A stretch of 64,000 nt of DNA from Longimicrobium terrae (GCF_014202995.1 NZ_JACHIA010000003.1:372001-436000); one strand, 5' to 3'. Counted from the first letter of the stretch, positions 42,579 to 51,548 are shown. Translations and numbers: made by a program. The notes: generated from the letters alone by a model not told the origin.

Positions 42579-44654
42579 TCAGATCGCGGATGACCGCTCC
42601 GCCACGCCGTTGCCGCCATCCACAGGACGGCCGTCCGCGGGCGGTCGGGGGCGCGGATCACGCGGAAGCAGCCACAGGCCGGCCGCCAGCAGAACGCATC
42701 CCACCAGCACGGCCACCCACGAGATGCCGTGCTCCGTGATCGCGAACCGCTGCACGGCGGGCTGCCACAGCAGCAGCACCACGAAGCCGTTGTTCAGGCA
42801 GTGCATCAGCATGCTGGCGAAGAGGGAGCGCGTGCGCCAGACCACGAAGCCCATCAGCAGCCCGATCCACATCGTAGGCAGAAAGCGCAGCGCCGTCTCG
42901 AACGACAGATGGAACGCGCCAAAGATGGCCGCCGAGACGATCACCGCGTGCAGCGGCCTCATCTCGCGCCGCAGCGACTGCAGCAGCACCCCGCGGAAGA
43001 CCAGTTCCTCGCAGACGGCCGGCGTCACCGCGGCCAGCAGAAACAGCCACAGCGCGCGGCTGGACGACGTGGCCGTCAGCAGCTGCTGCAGGTAGCCCAG
43101 GCTTTCCGTTCCCCCCTCGAACATCTGCATCTGCAGCCAGACGATCACCCACCCCACCGGAATCCCGCCGAGCGCGATCAGCGCCGCGGCCAGCAGCGCG
43201 CGCGGTCTGGGCGGGTGGATGGCGAGCGTGCGCCGCGCGTCGTACGGTCCCATCGCGGCGAACGCGACCGCGGGCAGCGCCAGCAGCAGCCACTGGGAGG
43301 CCAGCAGCCCCTTTTCCCCCAGCGACGCCTGCAGCCGCGTGCCGAGGTGGAAGTAGAGAAGGGCGATTCCGGCGATGAACGTCAGCGCCGCGGCGGGGAG
43401 CGGCACGTCGCGCCGGCCCGCGCGCCACGAGGCCACGCGCTCGCGCCACCCGCCCGTGACCCGCTTTTCCTCCCCCGATCCGCCGCCGAACAGCACCTCT
43501 TCGCGCCCGAACGCGCGCGCCGCGAACGCCAGCGCCGCCGCCGCGTACACCGCGCTCGAGACGAGGGCCAGGATGGAGGGCAGCAGCGTCGCGCGTCCCG
43601 CCATCAGCTCGCGCAGGAACATGCCCACGCCCATCACCGGCACCATTGCCAGCGCGGGAGTAAAGTCGATCCCCGGCAGCGTGACCACCAGCATGGGTAG
43701 CGTGGCCGCGAGTTGCGCGGGCGTCAGCGCGTTCTGCGCCTCCTTGAACGACTGCGCGCGGACCGCGATCCCCAGGAAGAGCGCGGAAAACAGGACCGCG
43801 AGCGGGATCAGCGCCAGCAGCACCAGGGCCGCCGTGTCCAGCGGCAGGGTAAAGCTCAGGTTGGCGGCCTTGGCAAAGCGGAACACGCCGGACTGAAAGG
43901 TCAGCAGCATGCTCGCGAGATTGGCGACCGCGGCCAGGATGCCGATCAGCGCCACCGCCGCGAACTTGCCCGCCACGATCTCCCGCGCGGGCACGGCGGC
44001 GGTCAGCAGCGTTTCCAGCGTGCCGCGCTCCTTTTCCCCCGCGGCCAGGTCGATGGCGGGATAGAAGGTGCCCAGCAGCGTCATCAGCACCAGGATGACG
44101 GGGAGGAAGCGGCCCAGCGCGTATCCGCCCGTTTCCTCCGCCGTGGCCACGGACGAGTCCGCCACCGCCAGCGGCCGCGCGAACCCCGGCGGCAGCCCCG
44201 CCTGGCGCAATCGCCCGGCGAGCAGCGTATCGCCCCACTCTTCCAGACGGTCGTACGTCACGCGCTGCGCCCGCTGCGACTTGTCTTGGGACGCGTCGAA
44301 CAGGATGCGCGCCTCGCGCGACGCCGTCCCGCCCGTCGCGGGCGCGAGAATGACGGCCGCCTCCACCTCGCCCGCGCGCACGGCGGCGACGGAGGCGTGG
44401 TCGCCGGTGAGGACGCGGATGGCGGAGTCCGCGTCCAGAAAGCGGACCAGCGCCGGCTCCGCGCCCGCCACCGCCACGCGCGCCGGCTCCGCGCCCAGCC
44501 GTCGCTGTCCCAGAAGCGTCAGCTGCTCCGCCAGCACCAGCATGCACGGATACAGCAGCGTGGGGATGACGAGCATCATGAACAGGGTGCGGCGGTCGCG
44601 CAGCGTTTCGCGCAGTTCCTTCGCCAGCACCGTGCGCACCGTCTTCCAGCGCAT
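42579..44654 (-). CDS. NatB-like ABC permease fused to CPBP intramembrane protease
   Basis: A 691-residue membrane protein. The N-terminal two-thirds is a NatB-type ABC export permease: KELRETLRDRRTLFMMLVIPTLLYP at the start, a large soluble loop (about 45-190), then FYPAIDLAAGEKERGTLETLLTAAVPAREIVAGKF (in pieces) and several helices. The C-terminal part (about 480-670) is a CPBP/Abi-type intramembrane protease with its motifs CEELVFRGVLLQSL (Glu-Glu and Arg) and FGAFHLS, plus MLMHCLNNG. Its ATG shares one base with the stop of the ATPase gene upstream. Together they form a two-gene exporter, perhaps of Na+ or a peptide. The fusion is a recurrent architecture. Confidence 0.88.
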   Translation of the reverse strand: MRWKTVRTVLAKELRETLRDRRTLFMMLVIPTLLYPCMLVLAEQLTLLGQRRLGAEPARVAVAGAEPALVRFLDADSAIRVLTGDHASVAAVRAGEVEAAVILAPATGGTASREARILFDASQDKSQRAQRVTYDRLEEWGDTLLAGRLRQAGLPPGFARPLAVADSSVATAEETGGYALGRFLPVILVLMTLLGTFYPAIDLAAGEKERGTLETLLTAAVPAREIVAGKFAAVALIGILAAVANLASMLLTFQSGVFRFAKAANLSFTLPLDTAALVLLALIPLAVLFSALFLGIAVRAQSFKEAQNALTPAQLAATLPMLVVTLPGIDFTPALAMVPVMGVGMFLRELMAGRATLLPSILALVSSAVYAAAALAFAARAFGREEVLFGGGSGEEKRVTGGWRERVASWRAGRRDVPLPAAALTFIAGIALLYFHLGTRLQASLGEKGLLASQWLLLALPAVAFAAMGPYDARRTLAIHPPRPRALLAAALIALGGIPVGWVIVWLQMQMFEGGTESLGYLQQLLTATSSSRALWLFLLAAVTPAVCEELVFRGVLLQSLRREMRPLHAVIVSAAIFGAFHLSFETALRFLPTMWIGLLMGFVVWRTRSLFASMLMHCLNNGFVVLLLWQPAVQRFAITEHGISWVAVLVGCVLLAAGLWLLPRDPRPRPPADGRPVDGGNGVAERSSAI

Positions 44655-45376
44655 CACGCCGCCTCCCGCGCGATGCGGAGAAAGGCGCGGGCCAGGCTTT
44701 CCTCGCCGCTGCGCTCCAGCACCTCGTGGATCGTCCCTTCCTCCGCCAGCCGGCCGCCGGCCAGAATGCCCACGCGGTCGGCCAGCAGTTCCACTTCGCT
44801 CATGTGGTGCGTGCTGAAGAGGACGGCGCGTCCGCGGCTGCGCGCGTCGGCGATGAAGTCGTAGATGGCCTCGCCGCTCAGCACGTCCAGCCCCAGCGTG
44901 GGCTCGTCCAGCACCAGCGCGGGTGGATCGTGAACGGTGGCGCGGGCGATGTTCACCCGCTGCCGCTGCCCGGTGGAGAGGCGTCCGCACAGCCGGTCGG
45001 CGAACGGGCCGATGCCGAAGCGCGCAACCACGTCCTCCACCCGCTCGTTCACGCGCTCCTCCTCCACCCCCTGGAGACGGGCGAAGTAGGCCAGCAGTTC
45101 ACGCGAAGTCAGGCGCGCGTACAAGCCCATGGAGGCGGCCAGGAATCCGAGGCGGCGACGCACCTCCAGCGGTTCCAGGCGCACGTCGTAGCCGGCGATG
45201 CGGGCGGTGCCGCTCGTGGGCTTCAGGAGCGTGGCCAGGCAGCGCAGGGCGGTGGTCTTTCCCGCCCCGTTGGCGCCGAGCAGCGCGTACACCTCGCCGG
45301 GGCGCACGGCGAGCGAAAGCCCGCGCACGGCCGCAAAGTCGCCGTAGGCCTTGCTGAGGGCGTCGAACTCGATCAC
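44654..45376 (-). CDS. NatA-like ABC transporter ATPase
   Basis: A 240-residue ABC ATPase: Walker A LLGANGAGKTT (about 35-45), Q-loop LGFLAASMGLYARLTSRE, signature LSTGQRQRVNIAR (a variant with STGQR), Walker B ALVLDEPTLGLD and switch His in FSTHHMSEVE. It powers the permease-protease protein encoded immediately downstream, the genes overlapping by one base. GTG 45376 begins the domain (VIEFDALSKAYG); longer frames run into the repeat region upstream. Confidence 0.92.
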   Translation of the reverse strand: MIEFDALSKAYGDFAAVRGLSLAVRPGEVYALLGANGAGKTTALRCLATLLKPTSGTARIAGYDVRLEPLEVRRRLGFLAASMGLYARLTSRELLAYFARLQGVEEERVNERVEDVVARFGIGPFADRLCGRLSTGQRQRVNIARATVHDPPALVLDEPTLGLDVLSGEAIYDFIADARSRGRAVLFSTHHMSEVELLADRVGILAGGRLAEEGTIHEVLERSGEESLARAFLRIAREAA

Positions 45377-45472
45377 GGAACCGGGGCTGGATGGGGAGAT
45401 GACGGGCGGATCGCGCCCGCGGCAGGCAAGATACGCGCGCAACGCCCGCCGTGCGAGACAGTCGCTTATCCT

Positions 45473-45630
45473 CAAGCAGAGCAGCAGAGAAGCAGAGAAC
45501 AGCATCAACATCACAGAGAGTCAGCAGAGTCAACGGTTAACAGATTCGGACTCTCTTGACTCTGCTGACTCTGTGTGATCCAAAGCTTCTCATCTTTTCT
45601 CTGCTGCTCTGCTGCTCTGTGTGATCCTGT
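45473..45630. repeat. Family G repeats in a long inverted structure
   Basis: Left arm words CAGAGCAGCAGAGAAGCAGAG (about 45476-45497) face right arm words TCTCTGCTGCTCTGCTGCTCTG (about 45597-45619). Inside them CACAGAGAGTCAGCAGAGTCAA (in parts, 45512-45533) pairs with TTGACTCTGCTGACTCTGTG (45556-45575) with a 2-base bulge around a 22-base loop. The whole could fold into a hairpin over 150 bases long. It lies in the gene-free gap 45377-45795, upstream of the NatAB unit. Confidence 0.65.
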
Positions 45631-45759
45631 CTGTTGGTTTCTCCCCGCTCCTCCGCGTGAGGGCGGTTCCATCGTCCTTCGCCCCCGAACGCGAGACGGG
45701 AGCCCCCGTGCGAGGCTCCCGTCCCTTGTTCACGCGATGCAGCCGCCGCCGAGCCGAAC

Positions 45760-45798
45760 CACTCACGCACTCAACGCACCCAGCACTCACGCACTTCA
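45760..45798 (-). repeat. Repeat family H (GTGCGTGA octamers), copy 1
   Basis: On the minus strand the sequence after the TGA stop of the lipoprotein gene reads AGTGCGTG AGTGCTGG GTGCGTTG AGTGCGTG AGTGG, an imperfect octamer array. Near-identical arrays follow the genes ending at 46860 and 55808. A hairpin GACGGGAGCC/GGCTCCCGTC is just beyond it at 45695-45723. Confidence 0.7.
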
Positions 45799-46554
45799 GT
45801 TCTTCTTCAACGCCGCGACTTCCGCCGGCAGCGCGAACACCGACGCGTCAATCGGCTCGGTGCTGACGGAGACCAGGCGCACCTCGTTCCGCCTGTTCAT
45901 GGAGGTTGTCGACGTGCGGGTGGCCATTTTGATTCCGCCAAAATCACGGTAGTCGTGGTAGGTCACCTCACCGACGTAGGTGTGAACCCCGGTGGTGCTG
46001 CGAACCGTGGCACCGATCAGCAGGCCGTCGTCATCCGCGAAGCAGTTGCGCACCTCGTCGCCGCGCGCGTTCACCATGCGCACCCGGATGCAGCTTTCGC
46101 CGTTTACCGTATCGCGGCCCACCGTCTCCATGGTGGGGAACAGGCGGGCGAAGTTGATGGGAGACTCGAAGTCATATGCGGACCGTTCCTGGCTTCTCTG
46201 GATACTGGGGCCGACAACCGTATCCATCATCCACGCCGTCTGGCCATCGTAGCCGATCGCAACGGGGCCCGTCTGCGGGGCCTCCATCTTCATCACGTAC
46301 CGATTCCCCTGGCGGGCCCGGTACACGTCCCGGGTCATGGCAGGGCGCCCGTCGGGTCCGCTGGCCTCCTCCCGCGTGTGGCGGTACTGCTGGGCCGCAA
46401 GCGCCTGCATTCCGCCAATGCTCCGCATGTGGCGGGCAACCACCTCCTCCGCGGGGGGAAGCGGCTGCGTACAGCCGGAAGCGGCGGCCACGGCCAGGCC
46501 CGCGCCGATGAACGCCAGCGCGCGAAAGGCAGAAGTGCAGAGGTGAGGCATCAT
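45796..46554 (-). CDS. Lipoprotein, paralogue 1 of a tandem pair (LolA-like fold suspected)
   Basis: A 252-residue lipoprotein with lipobox ASGC (about Cys24) after a short signal sequence. It is clearly homologous to the next gene upstream: EEVVARHMRSIGGMQALAAQQYRHT, YDGQTAWM, ESPINFARLFPTMETVGRDTVNGESCIRVRM, NCFADDDGLLIGATV, YRDFGGIKM and STEPIDASVFALPAEVAALK align with it. The repeating beta pattern and the FxAxP end recall LolA-like or DUF4292-type lipid carriers, but that is only a resemblance. GGGGGAA precedes ATG 46554/46551. The paralogue is not lipidated, so the two may work in different places. Confidence 0.78.
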   Translation of the reverse strand: MMPHLCTSAFRALAFIGAGLAVAAASGCTQPLPPAEEVVARHMRSIGGMQALAAQQYRHTREEASGPDGRPAMTRDVYRARQGNRYVMKMEAPQTGPVAIGYDGQTAWMMDTVVGPSIQRSQERSAYDFESPINFARLFPTMETVGRDTVNGESCIRVRMVNARGDEVRNCFADDDGLLIGATVRSTTGVHTYVGEVTYHDYRDFGGIKMATRTSTTSMNRRNEVRLVSVSTEPIDASVFALPAEVAALKKN

Positions 46555-46754
46555 CGTTCCCCCTGTGCGCAATGAAAATCTCCGCATGGCCGCGCGGGTC
46601 GCGGCCCGGACACGATCCAGATACGGCCGCTTAATAAGATAAGTTGCACAGAGTACCCAGACAAACCCGCGCCTGCGTTTCCCGCGGTTCCCAGTCCTCC
46701 GCGTCCTCCCGTCCCGCGCGCGAAGGCAGTTCCTCATACTCAGCCGCCAGACGG

Positions 46755-46784
46755 AAAACGGGAGCCCCGCGCGAGGCTCCCGTT
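46755..46784 (-). terminator. Intrinsic terminator of the 46860-47624 gene
   Basis: On the minus strand a 10-bp stem AACGGGAGCC/GGCTCCCGTT is followed by TTTCCGTC, a usable T-tract. A sister hairpin occupies the same place behind the tandem paralogue at 45695-45723, so gene and terminator were duplicated together. Confidence 0.7.
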
Positions 46785-46822
46785 CCTTGTTCACGCGATG
46801 CCGTATGGCGCCGTGCCGAAAC

Positions 46823-46862
46823 AGCACTCACGCACTAACGCACCCCGCACTCACGCACTTCA
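46823..46862 (-). repeat. Repeat family H, copy 2
   Basis: On the minus strand, beginning right at the TGA stop of the gene: AGTGCGTG AGTGCGGG GTGCGTT AGTGCGTG AGTGCTG. The gap 46555-46859 otherwise contains only the terminator at 46755 and the promoter region of the downstream paralogue. Confidence 0.7.
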
Positions 46863-47624
46863 GTTGCTCTTCAACGCCGCGATCTCGGCCGGCAGCGCGA
46901 ACATGGACGCGTCGATCGGCTCGGTGCTGATGGACTTCACGTGGATTTCCATCTGCTGCCCCATCGCCGACATCCGCGTGGTCGCCGGCATCTTGATCCC
47001 GCCGAAGTCGCGGTAGTCACTGAACAGGATGTCGCTCTGCATGGTGCCGGCCTCGGTGGTGGCGTTCACCGACGCGGCGATCAGCATGCCGTCGTCATCC
47101 GCAAAACAGTTCATCACCTGGTCGCCGCTCTGCGTGGTCATGCGCACCTGAACGCAGCTTTCGCCGTTCAGCGTGTCGCGGCCCACGGTTTCCATCGCCT
47201 GGTACATGCGGGCGAAGTTCATGTTGGATTCGAAGTCGTACTGGCGCAGCGCCTCCGCCAGTTCCTTGCCTTCCAGGAGCTTGGGGCCCGACATGGGGTT
47301 GCTGGACCACGCCGTCTGCCCGTCGTAGCCCATTCCCATGTTGCCCATGCCGGGAATTTCCATCTTGACCACGAACTTGTTGCCCTGCCGGGCCTGGTAC
47401 GCGTCCATGTTGATGGTGATGCCCGCGGCCGGCATGCTCATTTCGGCCGTCATGTGGCGGTACTGCTGGCTGGAAAGCGCCTGCAGCCCGCCGATGGCCT
47501 GCACGTAGCGGGCAACCACCTGCTGCGCGGTCGGCAGCGCCTGCGCGCGGACCGGGGCGGCCGTCACGGCCAGGGCGGCGCCGGCCAGCGCCAGCGTGCG
47601 AACGGCGGAAGTGCGGAGAGACAT
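46860..47624 (-). CDS. Exported protein, paralogue 2 of a tandem pair
   Basis: A 254-residue exported protein with a cleavable signal peptide (ALAGAALAVTAAPVRAQ), no lipobox. It aligns along its length with the gene at 45796-46554 (QQVVARYVQAIGGLQALSSQQYRHM, YDGQTAW, ESNMNFARMYQAMETVGRDTLNGESCVQVRM, NCFADDDGMLIAA, YRDFGGIKMPATTRM, STEPIDASMFALPAEIAALK). One conserved Cys pair (ESC and MNC) may be oxidised. GAGGAAACG before ATG 47624 is a good start signal. Function unknown; presumably an envelope carrier or sensor shared with the lipoprotein copy. Confidence 0.78.
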   Translation of the reverse strand: MSLRTSAVRTLALAGAALAVTAAPVRAQALPTAQQVVARYVQAIGGLQALSSQQYRHMTAEMSMPAAGITINMDAYQARQGNKFVVKMEIPGMGNMGMGYDGQTAWSSNPMSGPKLLEGKELAEALRQYDFESNMNFARMYQAMETVGRDTLNGESCVQVRMTTQSGDQVMNCFADDDGMLIAASVNATTEAGTMQSDILFSDYRDFGGIKMPATTRMSAMGQQMEIHVKSISTEPIDASMFALPAEIAALKSN

Positions 47625-47712
47625 CAGCGTTTCCTCGGAGTTTTACAGGATAGGGATCTGCACGGCCGCGCGTTCGCGGGCCGCCCGGAATGCGGCGGAA
47701 CTCCGCCGCGCA

Positions 47713-49077
47713 CTACCGCGTCCGGGCGCGGCTTCGGTTCTGTTCGGCGATCCACGCCACCGCGGCGTCCAGCGCGGGGTCGCCCCCGGCCAGCAGCGCC
47801 GCGCGCGTCACCGGCGCGGGCGCGTCGGGCACCACGCCGCGCGCCTCCCAGCGCACGCCGCCGGGCCCCTTCATGTCGGCGATGGCGTGCAGCAGCACGT
47901 CGCCGTTGGGCAGCCGCGGCATGGCCGCGGGAAGCGCCTGCCCCGCGCTGGTCGCGCCGAACACGCGCACGCGCCCCAGCGCCTGCAGTCCGCCCGCGAA
48001 GATCTCGGAGGTGCTCCCCGTGATCTCGTCCGTCAGCACGGCCACGGGGCCGGCGTACGGCTGCACCCGCTCTCCCGCAGGGTTCACCAGCCGCGGGTTG
48101 ATGACGAACTGCAGCGTGTCGCGCCGCGTGATCATCGCCCCCAGCGTATCGCGCCGGTTGATGAAGTGCCCGGCCCACCCCGGCGCCATGGCCCCCACCC
48201 CGCCCACGTTGCCGCGCAGGTCGATGACGATGCCGTCCGAACCGCGCAGGTCGTTCACCGCGCGGTCCAGCGCGCCGATGGCGGCCGGCAGCCAGATGTT
48301 GAACCGGATGACGCCCACCGTGGCGCCGTCCGAACGGAGCGTGTCCTGCTCCACCCGCACCGCCATGGGCGGCAGGTTGCCGAAGCGAGCCAGCTGCCCC
48401 GCGATGGGGCGCAGCGTGAGCACGGCGTCCACCGCGCGCCCGGCGCCGTCCTCGCCACGCACGCGCAGGGTGTCGCCCGCCAGGCCGGAAAGCACGCCGT
48501 TCATGGCGCCCCAGGCGTAGAAGGCGGCGCGGTGCGGATCGGTGCCCCCCGGCAGGCGGGGAACGACCGTGGCCACGTGCGCGGCGTCGATCTCGCCCGC
48601 GGAGCGGATGGCGTACCCCGTGCGGATTCCCGCCGCGTCGGCCGCGCCGCCCGGCTCCACCCGCGTCACCAGGAAGCGCGCGCCGTCCCAGCGCACCTCC
48701 ATTCCCGCCTCGCCGGGCGCGCCCTCCGCGCGGGGACCGCCGGCCGCCAGCGCCGCGTCCTCCCCGCCGGGGATGATGCCGAAGTGCGACTGCCCCAGCG
48801 TGTGCAGCATGTCGGAAAGCACCACCCGCAGCTCCGGGTTGCTGCGCGCGGCAAGCGCACGCGGCCGCAGCGTGTCGCGCACCGCGTTCCAGTTCACCCC
48901 GTTGAAGGTGGTGTCCCAGAAGGTCCGGTTGACGGCGCTCCAGGTGCTGTCGAAGGTGGCCGCGGCCAGTTCCGGGCTCAGGCTGCGCGCCTCGGGAGCC
49001 GGCGTCCGCGCGGTCGCCGCCGTACCCGCGCACCCGGCCAGGAGCAGGCAGGCCGCGGCTGTGATCGTCCGTTTCAT
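47713..49077 (-). CDS. S41-family peptidase-like lipoprotein
   Basis: A 454-residue lipoprotein (lipobox LLAGC, Cys16) of the C-terminal-processing peptidase family S41. A PDZ domain (about 120-205: GMEVRWDGARFLVTRVEPGGAADAAGIRTG) precedes the catalytic core (about 240-440: IRFNIWLPAAIGALDRAV, GIVIDLRGNVGG, VAVLTDEITGSTSEIFAGGLQALGRVRVFG). The nucleophile Ser is in GSTSEIF. The Lys that forms the dyad in CtpA-type members is not where expected (a Gln is found in SAGQALP), so the mechanism must differ or activity be lost; IRBP/NSR-like members also lack it. The neighbouring PBP4 gene ends only 11 bases upstream. Confidence 0.85.
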   Translation of the reverse strand: MKRTITAAACLLLAGCAGTAATARTPAPEARSLSPELAAATFDSTWSAVNRTFWDTTFNGVNWNAVRDTLRPRALAARSNPELRVVLSDMLHTLGQSHFGIIPGGEDAALAAGGPRAEGAPGEAGMEVRWDGARFLVTRVEPGGAADAAGIRTGYAIRSAGEIDAAHVATVVPRLPGGTDPHRAAFYAWGAMNGVLSGLAGDTLRVRGEDGAGRAVDAVLTLRPIAGQLARFGNLPPMAVRVEQDTLRSDGATVGVIRFNIWLPAAIGALDRAVNDLRGSDGIVIDLRGNVGGVGAMAPGWAGHFINRRDTLGAMITRRDTLQFVINPRLVNPAGERVQPYAGPVAVLTDEITGSTSEIFAGGLQALGRVRVFGATSAGQALPAAMPRLPNGDVLLHAIADMKGPGGVRWEARGVVPDAPAPVTRAALLAGGDPALDAAVAWIAEQNRSRARTR

Positions 49078-49088
49078 TCCGCCCCGGT

Positions 49089-50585
49089 TCAGGCGCCCGC
49101 CGCAATGGCGCGCACCACGTCGTCGATTCCCGCCTTGATGCGCGCCGAAGGCTCGCGCGAATCGTTGGCGATGATGCAGAACAGCACCTGCCGCCCGTCC
49201 TCCAGCGTCAGCCGTCCGCTCAGCGAGTCCACCCCGCCGATGTACCCCGTCTTGGCCGCCACCCGCCCCGGCAGATCCTCCAGCCTGTGCAGCAGCGACC
49301 CCGTGCGCCCCGACACCGGAAGCGAGGCCCGGACGATGGACTGGCGCGGCGTACGCCAAATGTAGTCAAGAAGATTCACCAGCGCATGCGGGGTGATGCG
49401 GTTCTGCGCCGAGAGCCCCGAGCCGTCGCGCAGCACGAAGTCGGCGCTGTCGATCCCCACCACGCCGGTCAGAAAGGCGCGTTCCGCGGCCAGCCCCGCC
49501 GCCCAGCTCCCCGCCCCGTTCACTTCGCGGCCCACTGTCTTCAGCAGCGACTCGGCGATCCAGTTCTGGCTGCTCAGCAGGATGGGGGCAATGGCGCGCG
49601 GCAGTTCCGGCGAGCGCCACTCCGCGAGCGCCGTCCCGCCGCCCACGGAGGAGGATGGATCGCTCACGACGCGCACGCCCGGCTCGTCCACGGCGATGCC
49701 GCGGCGCACCAGCGCCTCGCGGAACGCCGTTCCCGCCCAGCGCGCCGGCTGCTGCACGGCGAAGCTTTCCGTGTCCGCGCTGCCGTCCGCCGGGTAGTTT
49801 CCATACGCGCGCACCTGGTTGGTCCCCGGTACGCGGTCAAAGTCCAGCGTCCGCGCGCCGCCCGCGCCCACGGTGCGGCTCTCGTTGCGCAGCGACCACG
49901 ACGCCGTCCGCGGCTCGCCGGTGATGCGCGCGGGCTGGCCCACGGCGCCGGGGACGATGCGGAAGTCGATGGCGTTGTCCGCGAAGCCCAGCGCGTTCAC
50001 CGGGGCGGCGTACCACCACAGCTGGTCTGCCGGGTCCCAGTCGGGGCGCACGTACTCGGTGTCCCACCAGCTCTCGTCCGCCACCACCGAGCCGGTGACG
50101 CGCTTAATTCCGCGCGCCCGCAGCGAATCGGCCAGCATCTCCCACACCGCGGTGCGGGAGGAAAAGTAGCGCCCGGAGATGAGCGGGTCGCCCCGGCCGT
50201 ACAGCACCAGGTCACCCCGCAGCGTCCCGTCCTGCACCGGGCCGGTGGCGTACAGCGAGGTGCGGAAGCGGTAGTCCGCGGGGAGATGATGGGCCGCCGT
50301 GGCCGTCACCACCAGCTTCAGGTTGCTGGCGGGAATCATGGGGCGGGAGGCCTCGCGGGCGTACAGAACGCGCCCGGTGCCCGCGTCGCGCACCTCGATT
50401 CCCCACCGCGAACCCCGCAGCTGCGGTCTGGCCAGCACCGCGTCGATGCGCGCGGCCAGCGAGGGGGCGCGGGGCGCGGCGGAACTTGCTACATTCCTGG
50501 CGGGTGCTTGCGCCGAGAGTGGCGCGAGCAGTGCCAGTGCGAGCAGAGCGGCGCCCGCGCGGCGTCCAAGGGGAGAAACGAACAT
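49089..50585 (-). CDS. dacB: D-alanyl-D-alanine carboxypeptidase/endopeptidase, PBP4 family
   Basis: A 498-residue exported penicillin-binding protein of peptidase family S13. It trims or cuts peptide bridges in peptidoglycan. The signal peptide is LLALALLAPLSAQA. The active-site triplet is visible: S-x-x-K in IPASNLKLV (about residue 86), S-x-N in DGSGLSAQNRI (about 395) and KTG in AAKTGYIGG (about 445). The long insertion between the first and second motifs (about 130-360) is the family's extra domains. ATG 50585 precedes the signal peptide. The gene overlaps nothing but is close to the S41 peptidase gene, giving an envelope-hydrolase pair. Confidence 0.92.
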   Translation of the reverse strand: MFVSPLGRRAGAALLALALLAPLSAQAPARNVASSAAPRAPSLAARIDAVLARPQLRGSRWGIEVRDAGTGRVLYAREASRPMIPASNLKLVVTATAAHHLPADYRFRTSLYATGPVQDGTLRGDLVLYGRGDPLISGRYFSSRTAVWEMLADSLRARGIKRVTGSVVADESWWDTEYVRPDWDPADQLWWYAAPVNALGFADNAIDFRIVPGAVGQPARITGEPRTASWSLRNESRTVGAGGARTLDFDRVPGTNQVRAYGNYPADGSADTESFAVQQPARWAGTAFREALVRRGIAVDEPGVRVVSDPSSSVGGGTALAEWRSPELPRAIAPILLSSQNWIAESLLKTVGREVNGAGSWAAGLAAERAFLTGVVGIDSADFVLRDGSGLSAQNRITPHALVNLLDYIWRTPRQSIVRASLPVSGRTGSLLHRLEDLPGRVAAKTGYIGGVDSLSGRLTLEDGRQVLFCIIANDSREPSARIKAGIDDVVRAIAAGA

Positions 50586-50618
50586 CACGGTGCGACGATT
50601 TCGGGGGCGGAAGAAGGG

Positions 50619-51530
50619 ATGAGCGAGATCCTGTTCGCGGACGACGACGAAGCGCTTCGGCGGATGGTGGGCGAGCTGCTCCGCCACGCCGGGCACCAGG
50701 TGCGCCTGTGCGAGAACGGGACGCAGGCCCTGGCCGAGGTGCGCCGCGCGGCGCCCGATCTGGTGATTCTGGACTACCGCATGGGGCGGCCCGACGGCTT
50801 CGAGGTCGCCCGCGAGCTCAAGGGCGACCCGCGCCTGTCGCACGTTCCCCTGCTCATCCTCACCGGCGAGTCGCGCATCGAGGACCGGCTGGGCGGCTTC
50901 GAGGCCGGGGCGGACGACTATCTCGCCAAGCCCTTTGATCCGCGCGAGCTGCTGGCGCGCGTAGACGCGCTGGTGCGGCAGTCGCGGCGTTCGCTGGACC
51001 GGAATCCCACCACGGGGCTTCCCGGCGGGCTGGCCATCGAGCGGGAAATCGAGCGGCGGCGCGAGGCGCAGACGCCGTTTTCCCTCTGCTACTTCGACCT
51101 GGACGACTTCAAGCCCTTTGCCGACCGCTTCGGCTTCGCCGTCGCCGACGAGACCATCCGCGAGGCGGGGCGCGCCATCGGCACCACGGCGGAGGGGCGC
51201 GACGCCTTCGTGGGGCACGTGGGCGGCGACGACTTCGTGGCCGTGTGCCCGCCGGAATCCGCGCGCGAGGTGGCGCTGACCGCGCGTGCCCGCTTTTCGC
51301 AGACGCTTCCCCGCCACCTGCCGCCCGAGGCGGTGCGCGCGGGGACGTACGAGGCCGAGGACCGCGCAGGCGTGCGGCGCGAGTTTCCGCTCACCCGGCT
51401 TTCCGCCGCGGTGGTGCGCGTCGAGCCGTCGCGCTGGACCTCGCTGGAGCGGCTGGGCGAGGTGGTGGCGGAGGCCAAGCGCCGCTCCAAGTCCGCGGGC
51501 TCCGGCGGCATCTTCGAGATCGAGCTGTAG
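50619..51530 (+). CDS. Response regulator with GGDEF-like domain
   Basis: A 303-residue protein: receiver domain (residues 1-120; acidic pair in FADDDEA, phospho-acceptor Asp in LVILDYRMG, Lys in LAKPFDP) followed by a GGDEF-type domain (about 128-300). The start of that domain is NPTTGLPGGLAIEREIERR, and the active-site loop reads GHVGGDDFVAV, i.e. GGDDF instead of GGDEF/GGEEF. FDLDDFKPFADRFGFAVAD and SAAVVRV match the family. Diguanylate cyclase activity is uncertain with the variant loop. No I-site RxxD is evident. It is divergent from dacB and followed by a strong terminator. Confidence 0.88.
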   Translation: MSEILFADDDEALRRMVGELLRHAGHQVRLCENGTQALAEVRRAAPDLVILDYRMGRPDGFEVARELKGDPRLSHVPLLILTGESRIEDRLGGFEAGADDYLAKPFDPRELLARVDALVRQSRRSLDRNPTTGLPGGLAIEREIERRREAQTPFSLCYFDLDDFKPFADRFGFAVADETIREAGRAIGTTAEGRDAFVGHVGGDDFVAVCPPESAREVALTARARFSQTLPRHLPPEAVRAGTYEAEDRAGVRREFPLTRLSAAVVRVEPSRWTSLERLGEVVAEAKRRSKSAGSGGIFEIEL

Positions 51531-51548
51531 GATATCCTCCCAAATCTA

